A stretch of DNA of 64,000 bases from contig OZ220699.1 in NCBI GenBank assembly GCA_965116565.1, positions 2,418,001 to 2,482,000 of the forward strand. The letters are read 5' to 3'. This document shows positions 15,625 through 25,102 of this stretch, one piece after another. A program made the translations under genes and the position numbers. Origin of the DNA: Bin87 sp965116565 (GTDB taxonomy: Bacteria; Chloroflexota; Dehalococcoidia; Lucifugimonadales; UBA3495). A model generated the notes under the pieces. The model saw only the letters and a program-made list of their open reading frames with translations. It was not told where the DNA came from and made no database searches. How positions within the stretch are numbered: the first letter of the stretch is position 1; every line of letters begins with the position of its first letter.

Positions 15625-16818
15625 CTAGCTGTCGGCTTTGGGCAGCCAGTCCTCGTTCCAGGGGAATTCGTCCGCTCCCGTCCCGAAGGCCGGCAGGCCC
15701 TGGTCGACGCGGTCCCGGTACGGGCTGGTTACGGGCTCGCGATACGGGTAGAGGCCGCCCTCGTACATTTGCTCACCCTTCTTGAAGTGGGTGGCCTGTT
15801 CCAGGGTCTCCACAAACGGCATGTTGATGTCGTAAAGGTTGCCCGCGCTGGCCCGCGGCCTCGGCCCGGCCTTGGACACGTGGCCGTACAGCTCGCGCCC
15901 GATGATGCGCTCGGCGGCCCACACGCACTCGACCAGCTTGTCGATGTCGACTCCGGTTGGGATACCCATATCCTCCATCATGTGGAGCAGGTCCTCGGTC
16001 GGGGCCATACCGGTTGCGCGCCCGTTCCCGCAGTAGGGGCAGCCGCCGAATCCGCCGATGGTGCCGTCCAGCTCAAGGGTATCCGCAGGGCCCAAAACCC
16101 GCATGGCGGCGTAGGCTGAGGCGATCGCCATGTTCCGGCCATTGTGGAGGTGCAGGCGGAAATGGTCGATCTCCGGCCAGCGCTCCTTGACGCGGACGAT
16201 GCTCTCCTCCACCTTGGCCGGCGTGCAGTGGCTCATGGGGTCCCCCATGGAGCAACTCTTGACGTCGATCCCTGCTTCGTCCCAAAGCCCGTGCTGATAT
16301 TCCAGCAGTGTCATCAGGCTGTCCACCGGGAACTCGCCCAGGAAGTTGGAACCCCAGGAGGCGTTGCAGCCGATGCCGGCCTGGGTGATGCCCAATTCCT
16401 GCGCCTGGGCGATGATTTCCGGCCAGCGTTCCATCTCCTGCATCTGGCTGCGGTTGGTGTTTCGCCGCGCGAACACGTCGCACAGATGGCAGGACAGCCG
16501 GGGATAGGCGTCCCGCTCGATGGTCAGCGGCGGTGAATAGGCGCGCGCCCGTTCGACTCCGCGGGAGTTCAGAGCCAGGGCGGTGTAGGTAACGCCGGCC
16601 TTCGGCGTGAACTTGGTCACGATTTCGTCAATCCGCTCCATCTGCGGCGTCCATCGTGGGCTCACAAATGATCCGACGACGATGCTTTTCAGGCCGGTTT
16701 CCGAAAGCATGTCGAGGAGTTCAACCTTGTCCTCAACCGCGATGTTGGCGTCCTCGATCTGCATGCCTTCTCGCATGCCTTCCTCTTTGTAATGTACCGT
16801 GGGCCATTCCTGTGGCAT
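15625..16818 (-). CDS. HMG-CoA lyase-like (HMGL/aldolase TIM barrel) enzyme
   Basis: The 397-residue protein is a DRE-TIM metallolyase of the HMGL-like family, which cleaves or forms C-C bonds next to a CoA ester or 2-oxo acid. Metal ligands appear in RLHLHNGRNMA (HxH near residue 220), and the GTIGGFGGCPYCGNGRATGMAPTEDLL loop carries the active-site cysteine region typical of HMG-CoA lyase. The usual N-terminal RDGxQ is REGMQ here (residues 16-20), a conservative change of the catalytic aspartate. GGAGG lies 10 bases before the ATG. The extended C-terminus (about 90 residues past the barrel) is unusual. The substrate is uncertain. Confidence 0.78.
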   Translation of the reverse strand: MPQEWPTVHYKEEGMREGMQIEDANIAVEDKVELLDMLSETGLKSIVVGSFVSPRWTPQMERIDEIVTKFTPKAGVTYTALALNSRGVERARAYSPPLTIERDAYPRLSCHLCDVFARRNTNRSQMQEMERWPEIIAQAQELGITQAGIGCNASWGSNFLGEFPVDSLMTLLEYQHGLWDEAGIDVKSCSMGDPMSHCTPAKVEESIVRVKERWPEIDHFRLHLHNGRNMAIASAYAAMRVLGPADTLELDGTIGGFGGCPYCGNGRATGMAPTEDLLHMMEDMGIPTGVDIDKLVECVWAAERIIGRELYGHVSKAGPRPRASAGNLYDINMPFVETLEQATHFKKGEQMYEGGLYPYREPVTSPYRDRVDQGLPAFGTGADEFPWNEDWLPKADS

Positions 16819-17027
16819 GGGTAATTCCTCCAGTTTCAGCAGGGGGCGAAAGGCCGTCGCTCAGTTCCTGCGACGGCTCTCAGGATGCCGGGATTGTATT
16901 GTCGCCCCGCCGGCATTGTCAAGAAATCGGTCGGCCATGACTCCGGGGCCGCCACGCGAAATCGGCTAAAAAGGACGCGAGCGTGTCATGATAAATTATG
17001 GCCTGGGAACACCACGGAGGTTCACCC

Positions 17028-17219
17028 ATGCATGGCGTCGCGATATTCTTGATCAGCTTTTTCGCCGCATGCTGGATACTGGTAGCGGGGGACCGCCTAA
17101 GTTGGCGCGCGCTTCACTATGAAGTCGTACAGGCCAGCCTGCCCATTGCGTACATCGGAGCCATGATTTCGGTTGGAGTCTTGGCGTTGGCTGTGGTCGC
17201 AGTCGCCCTGCGGCGATGA
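17028..17219 (+). CDS. Small two-helix membrane protein
   Basis: A 63-residue protein with two predicted membrane helices (GVAIFLISFFAACWILVAG and PIAYIGAMISVGVLALAVVAV) and a short basic end. The ATG at 17028 has CGGAGG 7 bases upstream; the reading frame opens at 16998 but without a binding site. Its TGA overlaps the ATG of the next small gene (ATGA), indicating translational coupling. No family is recognised. Confidence 0.6.
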   Translation: MHGVAIFLISFFAACWILVAGDRLSWRALHYEVVQASLPIAYIGAMISVGVLALAVVAVALRR

Positions 17220-17461
17220 AACATAGTTTCCGATCTGCCTCTCGGGCCACACTTCGGTTCTTCTCAGAAATCACCGATGATTTGGGAACCGTCTCCCTCG
17301 GCGCGGCGGCGATTCTCCTCGTGAGGGTTTTCCCAGCCTCCGTCTGTGTTCAGTGTCAAGAAGTCGACCTTCGGATGGTCTTCGCCAGCGGATTTTTCCT
17401 TGCCTCAGGGTTGGTTTTGAGGTATGTACACCGAGCACGCTCTGAGGAGCGTTCGGATTAG
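17216..17461 (+). CDS. Small membrane protein coupled to the preceding gene
   Basis: An 81-residue protein with a basic N-terminus (MKHSFRSASRATLRFF) and two hydrophobic stretches (LGAAAILLVRVFPASVCV and MVFASGFFLASGLVLRYV). It holds a CVQC pair between them. The start codon overlaps the stop of the preceding gene by four bases, so the two are likely made together and may form a complex. Its stop overlaps the stop of the convergent agmatinase gene. No homologue is recognised. Confidence 0.52.
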   Translation: MKHSFRSASRATLRFFSEITDDLGTVSLGAAAILLVRVFPASVCVQCQEVDLRMVFASGFFLASGLVLRYVHRARSEERSD

Positions 17462-18399
17462 ACTACGTTGCCGCCCGGCGACGTGGCACCCTCCACCGAC
17501 CGGCTGATCGACCCATAGGCGATGAGTTTATAGACCAGTTTCGCTGCGGTATAGCTGTTGGCAGCCGGCCCTTCCTCCGGCGCCAGTTCGCACACGTCGA
17601 ACCCCACGATCCGCCGTCGCTCGGCAACGTCCCGCAGCAGCCGGACCAAATCCCACCACCGCATCCCGCCCGGCTCAGGCGTGCCCACCGCGGCCATCTC
17701 TGCCGGATCCAGCGCGTCCAGGTCCACGCTCACGTACACCTGCGGCGACAGCGTGTTGATTATGTCCAGCGGAAAATCGGAACCGTCCGGCGGCCAGTAG
17801 GTCACGGGAGTGCCCGCGCTGTCGATGTGCTCTTTCTCTTCCTGAGCGAGCGTGCGCACGCCCACCAGCGACAGCGGACAGTGCTCGACGATCCGTCTCG
17901 CCGCCGAGCCGTGTCCCCACGCGGTCCCCTGGTACGAATCCCTCAGGTCGGCGTGAGCATCGACATAAAGGACGGACAGGTCGGGGAACCGCTCCAGCGT
18001 CGCCAACGCCGAGCCAATGGCCGCCGAGTGGTCTCCGCCAATCACGCCCGTGAGTTTGCCCAGGCCCTGGTAGTGCGAAACCGCTTGTCGGACCCGCTGC
18101 ATCATCTGCTCAGGATCCCCAACGTGCGGTTCCAGCGGGTCGGTGGTGTGGATTCCCAACTCCGCGACGTCGATCCCCAGCTCCAGGTCGTAGTCCTCAA
18201 GCGCAGCCGATGCGGCGATGATCGCGGAGGGGCCGTACCGAGCGCCGCTGCGAAAGGACGTGGTGCTGTCTATCGGGACGGGAATCAGGACGGCGGACGC
18301 GTTGTCCAACGCTCCCTGCTCGGAAGGCAGTGCCAGGAAGTTCGCCGGCGTCACCGGGACCGGCGGAGTCGCTCCGAAGCCCGTGTTGGATTCACCCAA
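17458..18399 (-). CDS. speB: Agmatinase/arginase family ureohydrolase
   Basis: The 313-residue protein is a manganese ureohydrolase. Metal-binding signatures are GGDHS at 121-125, DAHADLRD at 147-154 and SVDLDALDPA near 230, plus the C-terminal GFDVCELAPEEGP. Agmatinase splits agmatine to putrescine and urea; the family also has arginases and guanidinobutyrases. Its start overlaps the end of the AdoMet decarboxylase gene by 8 bases, forming a two-gene unit, and that neighbour supports a polyamine role. No spermidine synthase or arginine decarboxylase is in the window, so the pathway is incomplete here. Confidence 0.85.
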   Translation of the reverse strand: MGESNTGFGATPPVPVTPANFLALPSEQGALDNASAVLIPVPIDSTTSFRSGARYGPSAIIAASAALEDYDLELGIDVAELGIHTTDPLEPHVGDPEQMMQRVRQAVSHYQGLGKLTGVIGGDHSAAIGSALATLERFPDLSVLYVDAHADLRDSYQGTAWGHGSAARRIVEHCPLSLVGVRTLAQEEKEHIDSAGTPVTYWPPDGSDFPLDIINTLSPQVYVSVDLDALDPAEMAAVGTPEPGGMRWWDLVRLLRDVAERRRIVGFDVCELAPEEGPAANSYTAAKLVYKLIAYGSISRSVEGATSPGGNVV

Positions 18400-18823
18400 C
18401 CGGCGAACCGGACCCCACGACCTGCAGCGTGGACCTTTGCCGGCGCGTTTCCGTCGCGCCCTGCTCGGCGTTGGTCCACTCCAGCCCCCGTTCCAGGAGC
18501 CAGGTCTTCACCTGCTTCAGATCGAACAGGGAACGCGCGTCGGCGAGGGCTTGCTCATGGTCGAACGACTTGCAGGAGAAAAGGTCGATGTTCACGTAGT
18601 CCCGGTGCGGGAACGTGTGCACGCTGATGTGGCTCTCCGCGATGATCACGAAGCCGGAGATGCCGCTGTCGGTCGGATTCGCGCCGTGATATTCCAGGAC
18701 TTCGGGCTCGGTTATCCGGGTCATTCCGAGACTAGCCGGGTACTCATCAAGGAATGTCCGAAGCCGTTCCGTGTCCCACATCAAGCCGGCGTCTCCGCCG
18801 AATCCGTCGATGATCAGGTGCAT
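18392..18823 (-). CDS. speD: S-adenosylmethionine decarboxylase proenzyme
   Basis: The 143-residue protein (from MHLIIDGFGGD) matches the short prokaryotic SpeH/SpeD type that cleaves itself and decarboxylates AdoMet to supply the aminopropyl donor for spermidine. The self-cleavage pair is E63-S64 in AESHISVHTFPHRDY, where the serine becomes the pyruvoyl group; H69 and C84 match the processing and proton-donor residues of the Thermotoga enzyme, offset by one. The start is set at 18823, because the longer frame to 18916 would translate a terminator-like hairpin. It heads an operon with the agmatinase gene. Confidence 0.88.
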   Translation of the reverse strand: MHLIIDGFGGDAGLMWDTERLRTFLDEYPASLGMTRITEPEVLEYHGANPTDSGISGFVIIAESHISVHTFPHRDYVNIDLFSCKSFDHEQALADARSLFDLKQVKTWLLERGLEWTNAEQGATETRRQRSTLQVVGSGSPVG

Positions 18824-18844
18824 CCTGCTCGCCAGCCCCCAACT

Positions 18845-18878
18845 AAAAATCGGCCCCGTTGGACGGGGCCGCGCCGTC
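18845..18878 (-). promoter_or_regulatory. Possible transcription attenuator in the speD leader
   Basis: On the minus strand, GGCCCCGT (18870-18863) and ACGGGGCC (18859-18852) form an 8-bp stem with a 3-base loop followed by GATTTTTAG, a classic terminator, located between the promoter and the speD start. Just upstream GACGG (18878-18874) can pair with CCGTC (18866-18862), which overlaps the terminator's left arm, so the two structures exclude each other. This is what an attenuator looks like; the signal is unknown. Confidence 0.5.
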
Positions 18879-18897
18879 TTGTGAAAATGCGGCTTAT

Positions 18898-18926
18898 AGA
18901 ATATCATAGCCGCCACGCCAATTCAA
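18898..18926 (-). promoter_or_regulatory. Possible promoter of speD-speB
   Basis: On the minus strand TTGAAT (18926-18921) and TATTCT (18903-18898) are 17 bases apart. Transcription would begin near 18891, upstream of the attenuator-like hairpin. Confidence 0.4.
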
Positions 18927-19047
18927 AGCGAAAAACTTGCCCCGGAATCCCAAACCGTCGGTGTGGCAATCCGCTTACCCGACGGCGTCGTATGTCAACC
19001 GACCCGAGCTAGATTACGCAGACCAGCCTTACGGCACGGACATTCCT

Positions 19048-20061
<1,014 letters not shown>

Positions 20062-20067
20062 CACAAG

Positions 20068-20781
20068 ATGCGAACGATCCGAGCTGTAGCGTTCAAGGAA
20101 ATCCAGATCTATTTCAGCAGCCCGGTGGCCTACATCGTGGCGCTTATATTTATGGCCCTCAGCGGCTTCTTCTTCGTCCAGGATCTGGGTAATCCGTTCC
20201 CGGAAGCCACATTGAGCAATTTCTTCCAGGGAGCCACCTTTCTGCTGATCCCCCTGGCGCCGGCCTTGACCATGCGTCTCCTGGCGGAGGAACAGAAACT
20301 GGGCACCATCGAACTCCTCCTCACCTCGCCCGTGCGCGATTGGGAGGTCATCCTCGGCAAATACGTCGCCAGTCTCGTGTTCTTCCTGTTCCTGCTGTCT
20401 CTTACATCGTATTACGTGATCATGCTTTTGGTGTTCGCCACTCCTGATCCCGGTCCGATTTACTCGGGCTACCTCGGCTTGGTGCTCTATGGCATGGCTG
20501 CCCTGGCGGTTGGCATACTCACTTCGACCCTCACCAGCAATCAGATCATCGCCGCTGTCGTGGGCACCGGCATCCTTGTGGTGCTGTACGCCACGGCGTT
20601 CATCAGCGAGGTCGTGACCGGCGTCTGGGCCAACGTGTTCAGCCAACTGGGATTCACCAGCCACTTCAACGATTTCGACAGCGGCATCATTGACTCGGCC
20701 CACATCGTCTACTTCCTGACCGTAACGGCCCTGTTCCTGTTCCTGTCAATCCGCGCGCTGGAATCGCGCCGCTGGAGGTAG
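20068..20781 (+). CDS. ABC-2 type permease, GldF-like
   Basis: The 237-residue integral membrane protein has about six predicted helices and the N-terminal FKEIQIYFSSPVAYIVALIF typical of ABC-2 permeases. The EEQKLGTIELLLTSPVRDWEVILGKYVASL loop between helices 2 and 3 is the conserved coupling segment of the GldF/NosY group. It begins 6 bases after the ATPase gene and ends 1 base before the next gene. It forms the membrane channel that the ATPase energises. Confidence 0.88.
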   Translation: MRTIRAVAFKEIQIYFSSPVAYIVALIFMALSGFFFVQDLGNPFPEATLSNFFQGATFLLIPLAPALTMRLLAEEQKLGTIELLLTSPVRDWEVILGKYVASLVFFLFLLSLTSYYVIMLLVFATPDPGPIYSGYLGLVLYGMAALAVGILTSTLTSNQIIAAVVGTGILVVLYATAFISEVVTGVWANVFSQLGFTSHFNDFDSGIIDSAHIVYFLTVTALFLFLSIRALESRRWR

Positions 20782-20782
20782 T

Positions 20783-22573
20783 ATGAGCCAGCAGCGCACC
20801 GACGAAACGCCCAGGGACTGGCGCCGGCGCCGTGGACGGGATCGACAGCCCGCCGGACCGACCGACGAAACCGCAGCCGAACCGGACGTCCGCGAGGAGC
20901 AGTCCAGGACGCTTTTCTCGTTCGTTGAGCCGCTATTCGACTTCGTCGCAGTCTTCTACGCGCCCATCCTGATCGCCGGCGTTGTCGGCCTGATCGCCGG
21001 CGCGGTCCTGCTGGCCTTCGTTGGCTCGCTCAAACTCTACGGCGGCATCGTGCTGGCCATCGGCGCCGGGTTTGTGCTGGTGGTAGCGGTCTCCTATTTC
21101 AGCCAGGTGATCGCCGCGTTCTTCAGCCGCACCGGCCGGTACGGCGTGAACACCGTCGTCATGACGGCCGCGTTCATAGGCTTGGTGATCCTCGCCAACT
21201 ACGTGGCGTTCGAGAATCACTTCCGGGCCGACACCACCGCCACCAACCAGTTTTCATTGGCCAACCGCACCAAGGATCTGCTGGACGGACTGGCTCGACC
21301 GATCAACGTGATCGCATACTACCCTGACGAAATCCCCAATATCGACATGCTCACTCGCCGCAGCAAGGTCGATACCATGCTCAGCGAATTCAGCAAGCGC
21401 AGCGGAGATTTCACCTACCAGTTCATCGACCCTCAGAAGGAAGCCGACCTCGCCCGCAGTCAGGGCGTCAGCTCGTACGAAACCATCACCGTAGCCGCTG
21501 TGGGAACCGACCTGATCGATTCAGTCCAACCCACCGACGCCGTCTACAGCCGGCTGGAACAGGACCTGTACACCGCGTTGCTGGTTGCCACCGAAACCCA
21601 GCAGAAAAAGGTTTACTTCCTCGCCGGCCACGGCGAGCGCGATATAAACCGAGCTGAGGATGACGGTTATCTGCAGATCAAGGACGGCCTGGAGGTCGAT
21701 AACTACGCTGTCGAGATATTGCTGTGGTCGCCTACCCAGGAAGACGTCTCGGTACCCGACGACGCGGCGTTGTTGGTCATCGCGGGGCCCACCGGCGAGT
21801 TGCCCCCTGCCCACGCGGACGCGCTGAATTTCTACATGGCCGGGAGGCAACCTGACGGCGAACCCCGTCGCGAGGGCGCCCGCCTGATTTTCCTCGCTGA
21901 ACCCGATACCCACGACACCTTCCGCGCGTTCCTGGCGCTCTGGGGCGTCCTGGTCACCGACAGTTACATCAGGGATGTTGAGGGCTCCCAGCCCAATGCG
22001 CCGCGTACTCTGCGTGTCGGGATCTATAACCCTCAGGCGCCCCCCGAAATCGTCGCTCCGCGCGGCCAGCCTTTGCAGGTCGCCTTCATGCCCGGCGCCG
22101 CCGCGGTGGAACCGGTCATTGAGGAGTCTGCCGCGCGTCGCCCCGTGCCCATCGCGGCGACTACCTCCTCGGCCCGCCTCATCAGCGACATCGAACGCAC
22201 TGACCCAATCGAGGGAGACCCTCAGAGCATATATTTCCCGGCGATGTATCTCAATATCCTGGGGCCTGTCGGCACTCCCGCCCCCACCGAGCGGCCCCCC
22301 GACAATCAGATCGCGGGTATGGCGGTGTTCGGCGACTCCGACTTCATAGCCAACCGCAACGTACAGCGCGGCTCCAGCGCGGCCCTGTTCCTGAACTCGG
22401 CAAACTACCTGATGGGAGACTTCTCCCTCGTGTCCATTCGCGACCGAGAGTTCGTGTACCGGGAATGGAACCTGGACGCCAACGAGTTCAACTTCGTCCG
22501 CTTTTCCACGTGGCTCTTGCTGCCGGGCCTTATGGGAATCATGGCGGTGGTGGTCTGGTGGGTGCGGCGTTAG
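20783..22573 (+). CDS. GldG-like ABC transporter auxiliary protein
   Basis: The 596-residue protein has a charged cytoplasmic N-terminus (TDETPRDWRRRRGRDRQ), three membrane helices between residues about 50 and 145, a large external domain of the ABC_transp_aux type with LANRTKDLLDGLARPINVIAYY and KKVYFLAGHGERDI, and a final C-terminal helix (WLLLPGLMGIMAVVVWWVRR). This layout matches GldG, the third component of gliding-type ABC systems that spread well beyond gliding bacteria. It is encoded directly after the permease, so it is presumably part of the same exporter complex. Confidence 0.8.
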   Translation: MSQQRTDETPRDWRRRRGRDRQPAGPTDETAAEPDVREEQSRTLFSFVEPLFDFVAVFYAPILIAGVVGLIAGAVLLAFVGSLKLYGGIVLAIGAGFVLVVAVSYFSQVIAAFFSRTGRYGVNTVVMTAAFIGLVILANYVAFENHFRADTTATNQFSLANRTKDLLDGLARPINVIAYYPDEIPNIDMLTRRSKVDTMLSEFSKRSGDFTYQFIDPQKEADLARSQGVSSYETITVAAVGTDLIDSVQPTDAVYSRLEQDLYTALLVATETQQKKVYFLAGHGERDINRAEDDGYLQIKDGLEVDNYAVEILLWSPTQEDVSVPDDAALLVIAGPTGELPPAHADALNFYMAGRQPDGEPRREGARLIFLAEPDTHDTFRAFLALWGVLVTDSYIRDVEGSQPNAPRTLRVGIYNPQAPPEIVAPRGQPLQVAFMPGAAAVEPVIEESAARRPVPIAATTSSARLISDIERTDPIEGDPQSIYFPAMYLNILGPVGTPAPTERPPDNQIAGMAVFGDSDFIANRNVQRGSSAALFLNSANYLMGDFSLVSIRDREFVYREWNLDANEFNFVRFSTWLLLPGLMGIMAVVVWWVRR

Positions 22574-22637
22574 CCCGTTGACCCATAGATCCCCGGCGAC
22601 GCTCAGTTATCTCTGATGATCGAGTCGTAATTGGTCC

Positions 22638-23750
22638 ATGAACATCCGCCTTACCATTCTGCTGGTTTTCGTCCTGGCGATCTTCGCCGCCCTGGCGTTG
22701 TATTTCAGGCCATGGGATCGGCCCGAACCCAGCGATGAAACTCCCTGGGCCTGGCGCATCGACGACGACGCGATTGTCCACCTGGAGGTGACCCACCGAG
22801 GCCAGCCCGGTTCAACCATCGAGTGTTCCGATGACGTCGTTACCCACTCGGGTGAACAGCAGTCCATCGTTTATGACAAGGACCTGGGGCGTGGGAAGTG
22901 GTACATCGTCGATGGCGACGAGCGTACCGAGGTTTACCAGCAAAGGTGGGCCGGGACCCCACTCCTTCTGAGCGGGCCCAAGGTCAATCGCGTGCTGTCC
23001 CAGACCATCGAAAATCCTGCCCAGTACGGCCTCGAGCCTCCGGACAGCATCATCAAAATCACCGAGGAAACCGGCCTGACCTACGAGTTCTGGATCGGCA
23101 ACGCCACGCCTGACGAGGGGTACAACTACCTGCGTCTGGTCGGGGATCCCCAGCTGTTCACCGTGCCGGAAATTTGGGCTCGTGTCGTCAACTGCCTGGT
23201 TGTAAGTCCGCCCTATGTCCCGCCCCCGTTGGACCTCGGCTACTTTTACGACGTCGATTTTCGCGACATACAGGAACTGTCGGTTACCCATGAGGGCAAG
23301 ACGGTCACCTACACGCCCAACCCCCAGGACCGCACCTGGTACGCTGACGTCGGCGGCGAATCAATCCCAGTCGCCCCGCCCCAATGGTGGTCTCTGCAGC
23401 TCCAATGGTATGCGCAGCCCGGCAAACCGGGCGGACACGAAAACCCGGGCGGGTGGCACGTCGACGAAGACGGAGCCGATGATCCGAAATACGGACTCAC
23501 TCCTCCCGAAACCACGGTCAGGGTCTCCACCCACGAGACGAGCTTCGAGTTCTACATAGGCGGGGAGCACATCGAGGTCGATCGGGATGGCAACCCCATC
23601 CTCGATGACAACGGCAACACCCAGGTGTTCGTTCGTTACGCCGGCCTCCCTGACGACCCCTTCGTTTATGTAATCAACGCCGTTCGGGCGGAACGCACCA
23701 TCTGTTTGTCCACTGACCCGCCCATCGATAGACCGTACAATTGCCCGTGA
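22638..23750 (+). CDS. DUF4340 domain-containing protein
   Basis: The 370-residue protein has an N-terminal membrane anchor (LTILLVFVLAIFAALALYF) and an extracytoplasmic region with DUF4340 features: repeated strands such as IVHLEVTHRG, the YGLEPPDSIIKITEETGLTYEFWIGN segment and the second copy KYGLTPPETTVRVSTHETSFEFYIGG. The two similar blocks indicate an internal duplication. DUF4340 proteins typically follow GldG-like genes, as here, so it is probably the fourth component of the ABC complex. The biochemical role is unknown. Confidence 0.78.
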   Translation: MNIRLTILLVFVLAIFAALALYFRPWDRPEPSDETPWAWRIDDDAIVHLEVTHRGQPGSTIECSDDVVTHSGEQQSIVYDKDLGRGKWYIVDGDERTEVYQQRWAGTPLLLSGPKVNRVLSQTIENPAQYGLEPPDSIIKITEETGLTYEFWIGNATPDEGYNYLRLVGDPQLFTVPEIWARVVNCLVVSPPYVPPPLDLGYFYDVDFRDIQELSVTHEGKTVTYTPNPQDRTWYADVGGESIPVAPPQWWSLQLQWYAQPGKPGGHENPGGWHVDEDGADDPKYGLTPPETTVRVSTHETSFEFYIGGEHIEVDRDGNPILDDNGNTQVFVRYAGLPDDPFVYVINAVRAERTICLSTDPPIDRPYNCP

Positions 23751-23788
23751 GCCGCCCAATCCCGTGAGATGCCCAGAAGGAGGCTGTT

Positions 23789-25024
23789 GTGAACGCAGAG
23801 ATCATATCCATCGGCACCGAGCTCTTGATGGGCGAACTCACCGACACCAACGCCAGCTGGATTGCCGGACGCCTCCCTCCTCTCGGGATCCAGTTGCAGT
23901 GGGTCAGCATCGTCGGCGACGACCTCCCCAAGCTCTCCGACGCTTTCCGCCACGGATTGGAGCGTTCGGACATCATCTTCACCACAGGGGGTCTGGGCCC
24001 GACCCAGGATGACCTCACCCGCGAAGCCGTCGCCGAGGCCCTCAACGAGAGCCCCACCGTGCAGGATGCGGAACTGGAGAACCTGCGCCAGTGGTTCCGC
24101 AACCGCGGCCAGGACATGCCCACTCACAACGTTAAGCAGGCCCATCTGATCCCCTCCGCGCAGTTCATCACCAACCGCAACGGCACCGCTCCCGGATGGT
24201 GGGCTGAAAAAGACGGCAAGCACATTGTCATCATGCCCGGCCCTCCCGGCGAAAACCGCGCCATGTGGCAGGACGAAATCGACGCCAGGCTCCGGGACCT
24301 CATCGACAGCGAGGTCACCATCACCCGCAACATCAAGACCCTGGGCCTTGGTGAAGCCTCCGTCGATGAAATCATCTCCGAGTATTTCGGCCTGGAGAAC
24401 CCGTATCTCGGCATCTACTCCAAAGCCGACGGTATCCACCTGCGCATCATCGCCCGCGCCTCCGACGAGGCCACCGCCCGCGACATGATCGCGCCGGTGG
24501 AAAACGCCATCCATGAACGTTTGGCGCCCTACATCTGGGGTTACGATGATGAAACACCGGAGATCTCCGTTGGGGCCGCCCTTACCGCCAGCGGCATGAC
24601 ACTCGCCACCATGGAGTCCGTCAGCGGTGGATTCCTCGCCAACACCATCACCGAGGCCACCGACAGCGATCAGTGGTACCGCGGCGGCGCCGTGGCCTAC
24701 ACCGCAGACGCTATCGTGGCCGCCGGCGTCCCCTCAACCGTCCTCGACGCCAACGGAGTGGTCAGCCAGCCCACCGCCAACGCCATGGCCCTGGCCGCCC
24801 AGACCAACGCCGGCTCCGATTTCGGCATCGGCGTCACCGGCGTCCTCGGCCCTCGCGAATTCGAGGGACACCGACCCGGAACCATCCACATCGCCATCTC
24901 CCATGGCGAGGATGTCCACGAGTTCCCGTTGCGCACGCCTCCGCGCCGCCTGGTCATCAAGCGCCGCTCCTGCAACACCGCCCTCACCGAGTTGCGCAAG
25001 TTGATCACAACCGCGGCCTCCTGA
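23789..25024 (+). CDS. cinA: CinA family protein
   Basis: The 411-residue protein has an N-terminal molybdopterin-binding-like domain (EIISIGTELLMGELTDTNASWIA and FTTGGLGPTQDDLTREAVAEAL within the first 100 residues) and a C-terminal CinA/PncC domain (TLATMESVSGGFLANTITEATDSDQWYRGG...GVTGVLGP). CinA proteins hydrolyse ADP-ribose and deamidate NMN, which recycles pyridine nucleotides, and are associated with competence. The GTG start has AAGGAGG 6 bases upstream. A strong terminator follows. In the C-terminal motif ESVSGG takes the place of the usual ESCTGG, so deamidase activity is uncertain. Confidence 0.87.
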   Translation: MNAEIISIGTELLMGELTDTNASWIAGRLPPLGIQLQWVSIVGDDLPKLSDAFRHGLERSDIIFTTGGLGPTQDDLTREAVAEALNESPTVQDAELENLRQWFRNRGQDMPTHNVKQAHLIPSAQFITNRNGTAPGWWAEKDGKHIVIMPGPPGENRAMWQDEIDARLRDLIDSEVTITRNIKTLGLGEASVDEIISEYFGLENPYLGIYSKADGIHLRIIARASDEATARDMIAPVENAIHERLAPYIWGYDDETPEISVGAALTASGMTLATMESVSGGFLANTITEATDSDQWYRGGAVAYTADAIVAAGVPSTVLDANGVVSQPTANAMALAAQTNAGSDFGIGVTGVLGPREFEGHRPGTIHIAISHGEDVHEFPLRTPPRRLVIKRRSCNTALTELRKLITTAAS

Positions 25025-25052
25025 CCGGTCGCAACCATCCTGAACAGCAAAA

Positions 25053-25084
25053 AGGGCGGGTCATTGAGACCCGCCCTGATTTTT
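25053..25084. terminator. Terminator between cinA and the convergent VWA gene
   Basis: AGGGCGGGTC pairs with GACCCGCCCT around ATTGA and is followed by GATTTTT; A residues precede the left arm, so it can act in both directions. Confidence 0.85.
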
Positions 25085-25102
25085 CTGCGTTGGCGCTTGC
25101 CG

